A stretch of 64,000 bases of DNA from Sphingomonas aerophila (lineage in GTDB: Bacteria; Pseudomonadota; Alphaproteobacteria; Sphingomonadales; Sphingomonadaceae): positions 124,001-188,000 of the forward strand of contig NZ_JACIJK010000010.1 in the NCBI RefSeq assembly GCF_014199305.1, written 5' to 3'. The translations under genes and the position numbers were made by a program. The notes below the pieces were generated by a model. That model was given only the letters and a program-made list of their open reading frames with translations, ran no database searches and had not been told where the DNA came from. Every line of letters starts with the position of its first letter. Within the stretch, counting starts at the first letter, position 1. This document shows positions 48,566-56,901 of the stretch, piece after piece.

Positions 48566-49576
48566 TCAGGTGCTGGGCGTGCCAGGTGCTGTCGTACCCG
48601 GAGCGCCGGCAGCGCTGCCCGCCGGATCGGTGGCCGATCCGCCGGTGGTCGCCGGGGTCGGCTCGGCAGGCGCATCGGCGCGCGGGGTGCCGGCGGTCGG
48701 GCCGGTCGCGCCTTCACCCGCCAGCGCGGACTTGGGCAGCGCGCCGGGGCTGCCGGGAGCCACGATCTGCGCGCCCGGCGTCACGGCCGCGATTTGCTGA
48801 ACGGGATGTTCCTTCATCAGGCGATACGCGCGCGAATACCATTCGGTACCGGGGTAATTGGCGCCGAGCACCGCCGCGGCGCGCTCTGCTTCCGGCCGAA
48901 CGCCAAGGTTCAAATAGGCTTCGGTCAGCCGCATCAGCGCTTCGGCCGTGTGGCTGGTGGTCTGGTAGTCGTCGATCACCCGGCGGAAGCGCAAGGAGGC
49001 GGCGAGCCACTGGCCCCGCGTTTCGTAGAAACGGCCGATCTCCATCTCCTTGCCCGCGAGATGGTCGTTGACCAGGTCGATCTTGAGCCGGGCATCAGAC
49101 GCATAGCGGGTGTTGGGATAACGGCGGTTGAGCTCACCCAGTGCGTCCAGCGCCTGGCGCGTGATCTTCTGGTCGCGGGTGATGTCCTGGATCTGCTCGT
49201 AATAGCCAAGAGCGACCAGGTAATAGGCATAGGCGGCGTCGCGGTTGCCGGGGTGCACCGTCAGGAAGCGCTGTGCGGACTGGATCGAGTTGGTGTAGTC
49301 GCGATCGAGATAATAGCTGAACGCGCTCATCAGCTGGGCACGGCGGGCCCACACCGAATAGGGATGCTGGCGCTCCACCTCGTCGAACAGGATCGCCGCT
49401 TCCTTGTAGCGACTCTGATCCAGGCGGCGCTTCGCCAGCGAATACAACGTCCCGACGTCGCGCGCGACATAGGGCGTGTCACCGCGGTTGGTCCGATTGC
49501 GAGCGCAGCCGGCAATCGGAAGGGCAAGGGCGGCGAGAAGCGCAAGGGTAATCGCGCGGGACGGGACGGTACGCAT
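48566..49576 (-). CDS. bamD: Outer membrane assembly lipoprotein BamD
   Basis: Essential lipoprotein of the BAM complex that inserts beta-barrel proteins. 336 residues. Signal with lipobox IAGC, Cys24 lipidated. TPR-like helices carry LYSLAKRRLDQSRYKEAAILFDEVERQHPYS, AQLMSAFSYYLDRDYTNSIQSAQRFL and YLVALGYYEQIQDITRDQ, the hallmark BamD segments. Typical proteins are about 245-290 residues; the extra here is an Ala/Pro/Gly/Thr-rich tail from about 265. The frame is open to 49681, but the lipobox sets the start. Divergent from manA. Confidence 0.94.
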   Translation of the reverse strand: MRTVPSRAITLALLAALALPIAGCARNRTNRGDTPYVARDVGTLYSLAKRRLDQSRYKEAAILFDEVERQHPYSVWARRAQLMSAFSYYLDRDYTNSIQSAQRFLTVHPGNRDAAYAYYLVALGYYEQIQDITRDQKITRQALDALGELNRRYPNTRYASDARLKIDLVNDHLAGKEMEIGRFYETRGQWLAASLRFRRVIDDYQTTSHTAEALMRLTEAYLNLGVRPEAERAAAVLGANYPGTEWYSRAYRLMKEHPVQQIAAVTPGAQIVAPGSPGALPKSALAGEGATGPTAGTPRADAPAEPTPATTGGSATDPAGSAAGAPGTTAPGTPST

Positions 49577-49671
49577 CGCGTTGCCCTGTAGCAGGCGCAG
49601 GCAGGGGCGAAAAGAGCGGGATCGAGCATGCTGTCTTGCGCGTTGGGCGACCTGCAACATAGGGGGACCGC

Positions 49672-50493
49672 ATGCCGGCAACGAAGCTACACACCCATCG
49701 CGTCGAAAAGCCCTGGGGTCGGCGTACGTTGTTCCCGGGCTTCGAGGACGTGGCGCCAGGCGGGGAGCCGATCGGTGAGGTGTGGTTTCAGGAGCCGGGC
49801 GATCCGACGCCGGACCTGTTGATCAAATATCTGTTCACGGCCGAGAAGCTGTCGGTACAGGTCCACCCTGATGACGAGCAGGCGCACCAGCGCGGGCTGC
49901 CGCGCGGCAAGGATGAATGCTGGACAGTGCTGACCGCCGAGGCCGACTCGACGATCGCGCTCGGGCCCAAGGCGCCGATGACTGCCGACCAGCTGCGCGC
50001 GGACGCACAGGACGGGTCGATCGAGAACGACCTCGACTGGGTGCCGATCAAGGTTGACGATTTCTATTATTGCCCGTCCGGCACGATCCACGCGATTGGC
50101 GGCGGGCTGACGGTGATCGAGATTCAGCAGAACTCCGAAACCACCTATCGCCTGTATGACTATGGTTCGGATCGTGAGCTGCACCTGAAGGACGGGGTCG
50201 ATGTCGCGGACCTCACCCCGTACCAGCCGGTCACCTCACCTGGCGAAGTGGAGCCGGGGCGTACCATCAAGGTAGAGGGGCCGAAATTCGTGCTGGAGCG
50301 CTGGTCCACGGGGCGCAGCGTCTCCCTGCCCGAGGGTACGACCGGGTGGCTGGTGCCGATCAAGGGGGCGGGCCAGGTCGCCGGGGTCGAGTGGAAAGCG
50401 GGCGAGTGCGTCACTGTCACCGGTTCTGAAACGATCGAGGCGGGGGAGGGTGCGGACCTGTTGTTCGCCTATCCCGGCACGCGACGCATCTGA
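49672..50493 (+). CDS. manA: Class I mannose-6-phosphate isomerase
   Basis: Zinc enzyme interconverting mannose-6-phosphate and fructose-6-phosphate; 273 residues, the short ManA form. HRVEKPWGRRTLFPGF at the start, then the metal ligands in LSVQVHPDDEQAHQRG (Gln, His) with Glu in KDECWTVL, and CPSGTIHAIGGGLTVIEIQQNSETTYRLYDYG (about 127-160). Supplies or removes mannose-6-phosphate for GDP-mannose polymers. Standalone, divergent from bamD. Confidence 0.94.
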   Translation: MPATKLHTHRVEKPWGRRTLFPGFEDVAPGGEPIGEVWFQEPGDPTPDLLIKYLFTAEKLSVQVHPDDEQAHQRGLPRGKDECWTVLTAEADSTIALGPKAPMTADQLRADAQDGSIENDLDWVPIKVDDFYYCPSGTIHAIGGGLTVIEIQQNSETTYRLYDYGSDRELHLKDGVDVADLTPYQPVTSPGEVEPGRTIKVEGPKFVLERWSTGRSVSLPEGTTGWLVPIKGAGQVAGVEWKAGECVTVTGSETIEAGEGADLLFAYPGTRRI

Positions 50494-50530
50494 TTGGTTG
50501 ACCCTTTGCGCCTCGGGCCTGCTCTGACAG

Positions 50531-51595
50531 TCAGAGGCGGGCTTCGAGGACCATGTTGAACGGGCCCTCCGTTGCTCGCCGGACCCGGCTGAAACCAGCC
50601 CCGGCGAGCAGGTTCTTGATGCGAGCCTCGCCCGCCTGCGCGCCGAGGGCGAGGCCAACTTCCTGGTCCAGCGACGTCGGGACGCAGATCATCGTCGACG
50701 CGTTGTAGTAAAGGCGGCTGATGGGGCCGAGATTGTCCTCCGGCCGATCTGCCGCAATCGGCTCCACGATCATCCAGCTTGCGTCCGGTTCGAGCAGGGT
50801 CGCGACATGGGCCGCACAGCCGGCGGGATCGCCCATGTCATGAAGGCAGTCAAACATGGTGACGAGGCCAAAGCCGGTTTCCTCGATAGCCTTGGCCTCG
50901 ATGGTCTCGAAGCGAACCCGATCACGCAGGCCATGGGCGGCGGCATGCTCGTTCGCTTCGATGATTGAGGGGGCGTGGAAATCGAAACCGACAAACTGGC
51001 TGTTCGGATAGGCACGCGCCATGAGCAACGTCGAAAATCCGATGCCACACCCAATGTCGGCAACCTTGATGCCCGCCTCAAGCTTGGCAACGGCGCCATC
51101 GAGCGCCGGCAGCCAGGACTGCACGACGCTGTTGACATAGCCGGGCCGGAAGAACGCGCCCACCGCGCAGAACAGGCAGGCGCCGCTGTCACCCCAGCGA
51201 ACGCCGTTGCCGGTGCGAAAGCCCGCTTCGACCTTGGGCCTTCCCTCGACCATAGCGGCGGCGAGATCAAAGGCGCCCGCGAGGTACACGGGACTGTCCT
51301 CGATCGCGAAGACCATCGCCTGTTCGGGCGTCAGCCGAAAGCGGCCCGTCGCGGGATCGAAGCTGATGTAGCCGTTGGCGGCCTGTGCCATCGCCCATTC
51401 ACGAACATAGCGTTCCGCCAGCCCGCCCGCGCGTTCGGCCAGTTCGGCAGAGGTGGCTGGACCGCCCTCGTGGAGTGCGGTGAACAGGCCTAGCCGGAAC
51501 CCGATCTGCGCGGTTGGCACACTCATCGCCCCGCCCAGGTCACCGAGCATCTTGCCTACGAAATTGTGCAGTGCTTCTCCGTCGACGTCGGCCAT
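50531..51595 (-). CDS. Class I SAM-dependent methyltransferase with N-terminal winged helix
   Basis: 354 residues. The N-terminal winged-helix-like region (about 20-95; FRLGLFTALHEGGPATSAELAERAG ... FRLTPEQA) is the dimerisation part of O-methyltransferase-like proteins. The SAM fold has motif I VADIGCGIGFSTLLMA (about 178-193), FVGFDFHAPSI, FETIEAKAI and FDCLHDMGDP. Substrate unknown; similar proteins act on small aromatic or polyketide-like compounds. Convergent with manA across a CTCTGAC-A-GTCAGAG dyad at 50522-50536. Confidence 0.85.
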   Translation of the reverse strand: MADVDGEALHNFVGKMLGDLGGAMSVPTAQIGFRLGLFTALHEGGPATSAELAERAGGLAERYVREWAMAQAANGYISFDPATGRFRLTPEQAMVFAIEDSPVYLAGAFDLAAAMVEGRPKVEAGFRTGNGVRWGDSGACLFCAVGAFFRPGYVNSVVQSWLPALDGAVAKLEAGIKVADIGCGIGFSTLLMARAYPNSQFVGFDFHAPSIIEANEHAAAHGLRDRVRFETIEAKAIEETGFGLVTMFDCLHDMGDPAGCAAHVATLLEPDASWMIVEPIAADRPEDNLGPISRLYYNASTMICVPTSLDQEVGLALGAQAGEARIKNLLAGAGFSRVRRATEGPFNMVLEARL

Positions 51596-51662
51596 GCCTC
51601 ACCTCCGGGTCGGGAGTGAGGATAGCACCACCGGGCAGGCGATGCCCGGCGAACTTCTCGGT

Positions 51663-52031
51663 TCAGGAAAGTGGGTAGAGCGCCGCCGCGATCACGCGGC
51701 CTTCGCTGCGCAACACGCCCCAGGCGCGCGCAGCCGCACGGCTGTCCATCACCTCCAACCCAATCCCTGCAGCATTCAGCGCTCGGGAAAAGGCAGCCGG
51801 CGGATGTGACAGGTTCACGCCTGTCCCAAGCAGGATGAACTCGGGGCGGGCGTCGATAAGATGTTGAAGGTCGGCCGGGGCCAGCGCGGACAATGGCGGG
51901 GGAGACCAGGGCTGCGCGGCGTCAACCGTCATGGTCAACGCCGGCAGCACGGTTTCGCCGATGCGAAATCCCGCGCTCGACAGGCCGGTGACTACCGGCC
52001 CGGCAATCCCCTGGTCGCGATCCATCCGCAT
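51663..52031 (-). CDS. Mth938-like domain (DUF498) protein
   Basis: 122 residues. Core VTGLSSAGFRIGETVLPALTMTV, FILLGTGVNLSHPPAAFSRALNAAGIGLEVMDSRAAARAW matches the Mth938/NDUFAF3-like fold, whose eukaryotic member helps complex I assembly and whose bacterial members commonly lie next to secDF. Function in bacteria unproven. ATG 52031 or 52025. The start is seven bases past the secF stop, so it is the last gene of the yajC-secD-secF operon. Confidence 0.88.
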   Translation of the reverse strand: MRMDRDQGIAGPVVTGLSSAGFRIGETVLPALTMTVDAAQPWSPPPLSALAPADLQHLIDARPEFILLGTGVNLSHPPAAFSRALNAAGIGLEVMDSRAAARAWGVLRSEGRVIAAALYPLS

Positions 52032-52038
52032 CGCCGGA

Positions 52039-53034
52039 TCAACGCTCGCGCGGGGTGATGCGCTCGGCGCCCGCGATCTGGCTCTTGTCGACGCGAGTCT
52101 TGTCGTTCGTGCCCGGTCGCGCCCGGTCCGGCTCGGCGCGCAGGCCAAGCGTGATCAGCAGCGAGGACGACACGTAGATCGACGAATAGGTGCCGACCAC
52201 GATGCCGAGGAACATGGCCGCCGTGAAGCCCCGCAGCACATGGCCGCCCAGCAACAGCAACGCCGCCAGCGCGAGCAGGATGGTGACGGAGGTCATCACC
52301 GTGCGGGGCAGCGTCTCGTTGACCGACAGGTTGATGATCTCGCGCATTTCCATCTTGCGATAGCGCCGCATGTTCTCGCGTATTCGGTCATCGATCACGA
52401 TCTTGTCGTTGATGGAATAACCGATGATGGTCAGGAACGCGGCGATGATGTTCAGGTCCACCTCGAACCCGGATAGGGCGAAGAAGCCGAGTGTCATCAA
52501 CATGTCGTGAATGATGGCCACCACCGTGGATACGCCGAACTGCCATTCGAACCGCACGATGGCGAACAGGCCGATGCCGACCACCGCGAAGAACACGGCC
52601 ATGCCGCCCTTCCACTTCAGCTCGTCCGACACCTTGCCGCCCACCGTCGCGTAGCGGGAGAAGGTCGCGCCGGGGAAGCGCTGCGCCAGCGCCGCTTCCA
52701 CCTTGCGCACGACGGCGTTGGTCGCGCCCTCGTCGGCACCCTGCTGGATCGGCAGGCGGATCGACAGCGTGTTGGCCGAACCGACCTGCTGGATGGCGGC
52801 ATCGCCGACGCCAAGCCGGTCCACCGTGGCGCGTACCGCCTCAACCGGCGGGGGGGAGGTGAAGCTTTCCTCGATCATCAGGCCGCCAGTGAAGTCGACA
52901 CCCATATTGAGGCCGCGGATACCCACCAGCGCGATGGCGATCAGCGACAGGGCGAGCGTCAGCCCGAATGCAATACCGCGCAGACGCACGAAATCGATGT
53001 TGGTGTGGTCGGGGACGATCTTGAGCAGTTTCAT
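52039..53034 (-). CDS. secF: Protein translocase subunit SecF
   Basis: Inner-membrane RND-type subunit that uses the proton gradient to complete preprotein translocation; 331 residues, six helices with a large first periplasmic loop. Signature GLNMGVDFTGGLMIEESF near residue 45-60, FEVDLNIIAAFLTIIGYSINDKIVIDDRIREN near 195-225, and NETLPRTVMTS. A long polar C-terminus follows (PGTNDKTRVDKSQIAGAE). Separated from secD by 117 bases with a repeat. Confidence 0.95.
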   Translation of the reverse strand: MKLLKIVPDHTNIDFVRLRGIAFGLTLALSLIAIALVGIRGLNMGVDFTGGLMIEESFTSPPPVEAVRATVDRLGVGDAAIQQVGSANTLSIRLPIQQGADEGATNAVVRKVEAALAQRFPGATFSRYATVGGKVSDELKWKGGMAVFFAVVGIGLFAIVRFEWQFGVSTVVAIIHDMLMTLGFFALSGFEVDLNIIAAFLTIIGYSINDKIVIDDRIRENMRRYRKMEMREIINLSVNETLPRTVMTSVTILLALAALLLLGGHVLRGFTAAMFLGIVVGTYSSIYVSSSLLITLGLRAEPDRARPGTNDKTRVDKSQIAGAERITPRER

Positions 53035-53042
53035 CGGACTAT

Positions 53043-53140
53043 CTCGTCACCCCGGCGCGATGCCGGGGTACAGGGCCAAACAACGCGCCAGCATCCGCCC
53101 TGGATGCCAGAGCAAGCCCGGCAAAACCGTAGGGGCGGAT
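53043..53140. repeat. REP-like intergenic dyad repeat between secD and secF
   Basis: ACCCCGGC-GCGAT-GCCGGGGT (53049-53069) is a perfect 8-pair hairpin, followed by CAGGGC (53071-53076) pairing with GCCCTG (53097-53102) and then TGGATGCCAGAGCAAGCCCGGC. The order 'CCCCGGC..GCCGGGG..CAGGGCC..CCCTGGATGCC' recalls an intergenic repeat seen many times in sphingomonad chromosomes (recalled, not searched). Only one copy is present here. Confidence 0.6.
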
Positions 53141-53151
53141 CGGCGGCCTCG

Positions 53152-54744
53152 TCATATGTGGATCGTCTGGGGCCGTGCCCGGCGGATCCACAGCGCAACC
53201 AGCATGCGGGTAAAGGTCACCGCGGTGAACACGGACGACAGGATGCCGATCAGCAACACCACCGCGAAACCCTTCACTGGGCCGGAACCCAGCACCAGCA
53301 TGATGATGCCAGAGATGCCGTGGGTCACGTTGGCCTCGAAGATGGTGCGGCTCGCTTCCTTGTAGCCGAGCTCCACCGCTTGAACGACGCTGCGACCGCG
53401 TCGACGCTCCTCACGAATGCGCTCATTGATCAGCACGTTGGCGTCCACCGCGGTGCCGATGGTCAGCACGAAACCGGCGATACCGGGCAGCGTCAGCGAC
53501 GAACCGAGCACCGCCATCACCGTCAGGATGACCAGCACGTTGATCACCACCGCAAGGTTCGCATAGGCGCCAAAGCGGCCATAGGTCAGGAACATGAACG
53601 CGACGACCAGCAGCACCGCAACCGTGCAGGCCAGCACACCCGCATGGATCGAATCGACGCCAAGATCGGGACCGACGGTCGACTCCTCGATCACCTTCAA
53701 ATTGACCGGAAGCTTGCCCGAGCGGAGCGCGATCGCGAGCTCGTTGGCCGACTCGGTGGTGAAGTTACCTTCGATATAGCCCGAGCCACCCAGGATCGGC
53801 GTGTTGATGCGGGGCGCCGAGACCACGGCGTTGTCGAGGATGATCGCGAACAGCTTGCCCGTGTTCTCCTGCGTCACGCGGGCAAAGCGCTTGCCGCCTT
53901 GCGTGTCGAAGGTGAAATTGACGATTGGCGCGTTGGATTGCGGGTCATTGGCCTGGCGGGCGTCGGTCAGCTGATCGCCGCTCACGATGGCAGAGCGCTT
54001 AACGGCGATACGGCCGCCCGGGTAACCGGGATAGGCGAGAACCTGGCTACCTGCTGGCGCAATGCCGCGTGCGACGTCGGCCGGGTTGGCGTTGTCGTCG
54101 ACCAGCTTGAATTCCAGCTTGGCGGTCTTGCCGAGCAGGTCCTTCAGTTGCTGCGGATTCTGCAGGCCGGGCACCTGCACCAGGATGCGGCTGGCGCCCT
54201 GGCGCACGATGGTCGGCTCACGCGTGCCGAGTTCGTCGATACGACGGCGCACGACCTCCGTCGCGTCGCCCATCGCCTGGTCGATCGCCTGGTTCAGGCC
54301 TGCCTCGGTCTGGCGGACGACGAAGCGGCTCGAGTCGACGACCTGGATGTCCCATTGGCGCTGGCCGGTCAGCCCCGCACCGCCACCGGTGATGCCGAGC
54401 AGCTTTTCGCGTGCGGCATCAACCTGCGACGGGTCGCGCAGCATGAAGGTCAGCTGGCCGCCGCGCGCCGAAATGTCACCAATCGCGATTCGCGGGGTGG
54501 CCCGACGCATCTCGGTCTGCACCTGGTCGCGCATCGCCTCCAGGCGGCTGTTCGCCAGGTCGGCCGTGTCCGCTTCCAGCAGCAGGTAGCTGCCGCCGGC
54601 CAGGTCGAGGCCCAGGTTGATCTTGGGCAGATGGGGCAGGCGGTTGGTGTAGCGCTCGGGCAAGAAGCTCGGGAAGGCGAGCAGGCACAGGACCGCCAGG
54701 ACCGTGACGATCGAGGCAACCTTCCAGCGTGGAAAATCGAGCAT
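53152..54744 (-). CDS. secD: Protein translocase subunit SecD
   Basis: Partner of SecF; 530 residues, six helices and a large periplasmic P1 domain after helix 1. Visible: INLGLDLAGGSYLLLEAD near 45-62, VQVPGLQNPQQLKDLLGKTAKLEF near 190, LGVDSIHAGVLACTVAVLLV and GTAVDANVLINERIREERRRGR (about 430-450), the conserved helix 4 segment. The start lies four bases after the yajC stop. Confidence 0.96.
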   Translation of the reverse strand: MLDFPRWKVASIVTVLAVLCLLAFPSFLPERYTNRLPHLPKINLGLDLAGGSYLLLEADTADLANSRLEAMRDQVQTEMRRATPRIAIGDISARGGQLTFMLRDPSQVDAAREKLLGITGGGAGLTGQRQWDIQVVDSSRFVVRQTEAGLNQAIDQAMGDATEVVRRRIDELGTREPTIVRQGASRILVQVPGLQNPQQLKDLLGKTAKLEFKLVDDNANPADVARGIAPAGSQVLAYPGYPGGRIAVKRSAIVSGDQLTDARQANDPQSNAPIVNFTFDTQGGKRFARVTQENTGKLFAIILDNAVVSAPRINTPILGGSGYIEGNFTTESANELAIALRSGKLPVNLKVIEESTVGPDLGVDSIHAGVLACTVAVLLVVAFMFLTYGRFGAYANLAVVINVLVILTVMAVLGSSLTLPGIAGFVLTIGTAVDANVLINERIREERRRGRSVVQAVELGYKEASRTIFEANVTHGISGIIMLVLGSGPVKGFAVVLLIGILSSVFTAVTFTRMLVALWIRRARPQTIHI

Positions 54745-54748
54745 GTTC

Positions 54749-55087
54749 TTAGTCGTTTGCCGGCTTGGCGTTGGGGTTGGTCACCTCCGCCAGCGTGGTC
54801 TTGACGACCCGGACACGGACGTTGGGGGCGATCTCCACCTCCACATGCGCGTCCTCGACCCGGGTTACCCGGCCAACGATGCCGCCGGCGGTTACCACGG
54901 CGTCACCTTTCTTCACGGCATTGATGGTCGACTGGAATTCCTTCTGCCGCTTTGCCTGAGGGCGAAGAACCAGGAAGTAGAAGGCGACAAAAACCAGTGC
55001 GAGCGGCGCAAACATGCCGATCAGGCCACCGGCCCCTGCGCTGGCGGCCGCGCCTGTGGTCTGTGCGTAAGCAGGAGAAATGAGCAT
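54749..55087 (-). CDS. yajC: Sec translocon accessory protein YajC
   Basis: 112-residue inner-membrane protein: one helix (MFAPLALVFVAFYFLVLRPQAKRQKEF, about 24-50) followed by the small soluble domain KGDAVVTAGGIVGRVTRVEDAHVEVEIAPNVRVRVVK. Associates with SecDF. First gene of yajC-secD-secF-Mth938 on the minus strand. Confidence 0.95.
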   Translation of the reverse strand: MLISPAYAQTTGAAASAGAGGLIGMFAPLALVFVAFYFLVLRPQAKRQKEFQSTINAVKKGDAVVTAGGIVGRVTRVEDAHVEVEIAPNVRVRVVKTTLAEVTNPNAKPAND

Positions 55088-55273
55088 CGGACCCGTGGAT
55101 GGCTGGAAAAAATGCGGGGGGACAGGCCCGGCCGCGAACGCCGCGCGCTAGCATTGCCCGCGCCCCCGCGCAACCGAGCCACGGTCGCGATGGCTTGCAT
55201 CGGTCGGCCGAGCCGCGTAGAGGCGCCCCCCTCGGGATCGCGAGCAAGTCATCTTGCGGGGCGGTCCCTCGGT

Positions 55274-55350
55274 CGGGGCGTAGCGCAGCCTGGTAGCGCA
55301 TCACACTGGGGGTGTGGGGGTCGCAGGTTCGAATCCTGTCGCCCCGACCA
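55274..55350 (+). tRNA. tRNA-Pro (anticodon GGG)
   Basis: CGGGGCG acceptor pairs with CGCCCCG before ACCA; D-arm GCGCAGCCTGGTAGCGC; anticodon stem TCACA/TGTGG with loop CTGGGGG giving anticodon GGG; T-arm GCAGGTTCGAATCCTGT; encoded CCA at 55348-55350. 77 bases. Confidence 0.97.
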
Positions 55351-55590
55351 AATTAATCAGCTGTTTGAGGGTCCCAGCGGCGACGCTTGATGGGATCGCC
55401 GGGGTGAGCGGCAGAGTTGCCAGCGACTCGCCCCAGGCGCGACTTGCACTCACTCCGCGGTCCAGACCTTCACGCGATCCCTACATCAGGTCAGGCATCC
55501 ATCCCGGCAGAGCGGCTGTCGGCCACCCCGAGGACTAGCGCCGAGGTTCAATTCCAGGGCCGTCGCGCTTCTTGGGCCCCTCCGCCGCGA

Positions 55591-56697
55591 TCAGCGCGCC
55601 CGCAGTAATTCTTTGAAACGTCTCGGTTGCGAGCGCAGATATTGGTTCGGTGCGGCGACCTGCGCGCCGAGTTCGGCGGCCGCGTGCCAGGGCCAGCGCG
55701 GGTCGTACAGGATAGCGCGGGCCAGCGCGATCAGGTCGGCATCCCCGTTGGTGAGGATGGCTTCGGCATGCTCGGGTTCGGAAATCAGGCCAACGGCAAC
55801 CACTGGCATTGAGCACGCCTGCTTCACTGCCCTGGCAAGCGGCACCTGATAGCCGGGGCCGACCGCAATCTCCTGGCGCGAATCAAGGCCGCCGCTGGAT
55901 ACGTGGATGGCGGAACAGCCGCGCTCCTCCAGTGCCCTGGCGAAGGCGATCGTCTGCTCGATATCCCATCCGTCTTCGACCCAGTCCGTGCCGGAAACTC
56001 GCACGGTCACCGGCTTGTCCGACGGGAATGCGTGCCGGACGGCGTCGAAGACGGCGAGCGGGAAGCGCATCCGGTTCTCGACACTGCCGCCATATTGATC
56101 ATCGCGCCGGTTGGAGAGCGGCGACAGGAACTGGTGCAACAGATAGCCGTGTGCGCCGTGGATCTGCACGGCATCCAGCCCGAGCCGGGCTGCGCGGCGA
56201 GTCGCGGACGCAAACGCCGCGATCACTCGGTCCAGCGCAGCGATGTCCATCCCGGTGGGAGCATGGTCGGTGGCGGTGAACGGTAAATCGGACGGGGCGA
56301 AGGTCTGCCAGCCGTTCTCCGCATCGGGCGCGATCTGCTTGCCGCCACGCCATGGAAGGTCGGTTGATGCCTTCCGTCCGGCGTGGCTGAGCTGGATCGC
56401 GATCGGCATGTCGGAATGGTCCCGCACCCGTTCCACCACGCGCGCCATCGCCGCTTCGCTTTCATCGTCGTACAGCCCGACATCACCAAAGGTGATGCGA
56501 CCTTCCGGCACGACAGCGGTGGCTTCGATTATCAGCAGTCCGGCGCCGGACAATGCCAAATGGCCCAGATGAATGAGGTGCCAGTCCGTCATGCAGCCGT
56601 CGACCGCAGAGTATTGGCACATCGGCGCGATGACGATCCGATTGGCCAGCGACAGCTTGTCGATGGCGAACGGTTGAAAAAGCTTCGGACCGGACAT
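55591..56697 (-). CDS. NADH:flavin oxidoreductase (old yellow enzyme, YqjM/NamA-like)
   Basis: 368-residue FMN-dependent ene-reductase-type TIM barrel. IAPMCQYSAVDGCMTDWH (about 23-40) has the Cys and the Tyr-Ser typical of the thermophilic-like YqjM class; QLSHAGRKAS (about 100-109); active-site His pair in QIHGAHGYLLHQFLSPLSNRRDDQYGG (about 178-204); RVSGTDWVEDGWD; FMN phosphate loop near LARAILYDPRWPWHAA. Reduces activated C=C bonds; physiological substrate unknown. ATG preceded by no strong ribosome site. Confidence 0.92.
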   Translation of the reverse strand: MSGPKLFQPFAIDKLSLANRIVIAPMCQYSAVDGCMTDWHLIHLGHLALSGAGLLIIEATAVVPEGRITFGDVGLYDDESEAAMARVVERVRDHSDMPIAIQLSHAGRKASTDLPWRGGKQIAPDAENGWQTFAPSDLPFTATDHAPTGMDIAALDRVIAAFASATRRAARLGLDAVQIHGAHGYLLHQFLSPLSNRRDDQYGGSVENRMRFPLAVFDAVRHAFPSDKPVTVRVSGTDWVEDGWDIEQTIAFARALEERGCSAIHVSSGGLDSRQEIAVGPGYQVPLARAVKQACSMPVVAVGLISEPEHAEAILTNGDADLIALARAILYDPRWPWHAAAELGAQVAAPNQYLRSQPRRFKELLRAR

Positions 56698-56901
56698 CTG
56701 GGATTTCCTGATTCATCTGAAGGGGGGCCACGCCGCGGTAACTCGCCCGCAAGTCGACCCGTTCCGGCGGACGTTGATCCGGGCATGGCTGTCCCGACGA
56801 GGCCGCCGGGTGAGAAAGCAAATTCGAATCAGCTGAATGAGAGGCAGGCATGGGTAGCTCACGTTAACCAACGGCCAACCCGTCAGCCCTAGACGACATG
56901 T

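Noticed and set aside
47813..49591. 592-codon + strand frame opposite recN and bamD
   Set aside because: Ser/Arg/Ala-rich low complexity, covers two convincing minus-strand genes.
52507..54804. 765-codon + strand frame opposite secD and secF
   Set aside because: SecD and SecF signatures and operon order are certain; this frame is antisense noise.
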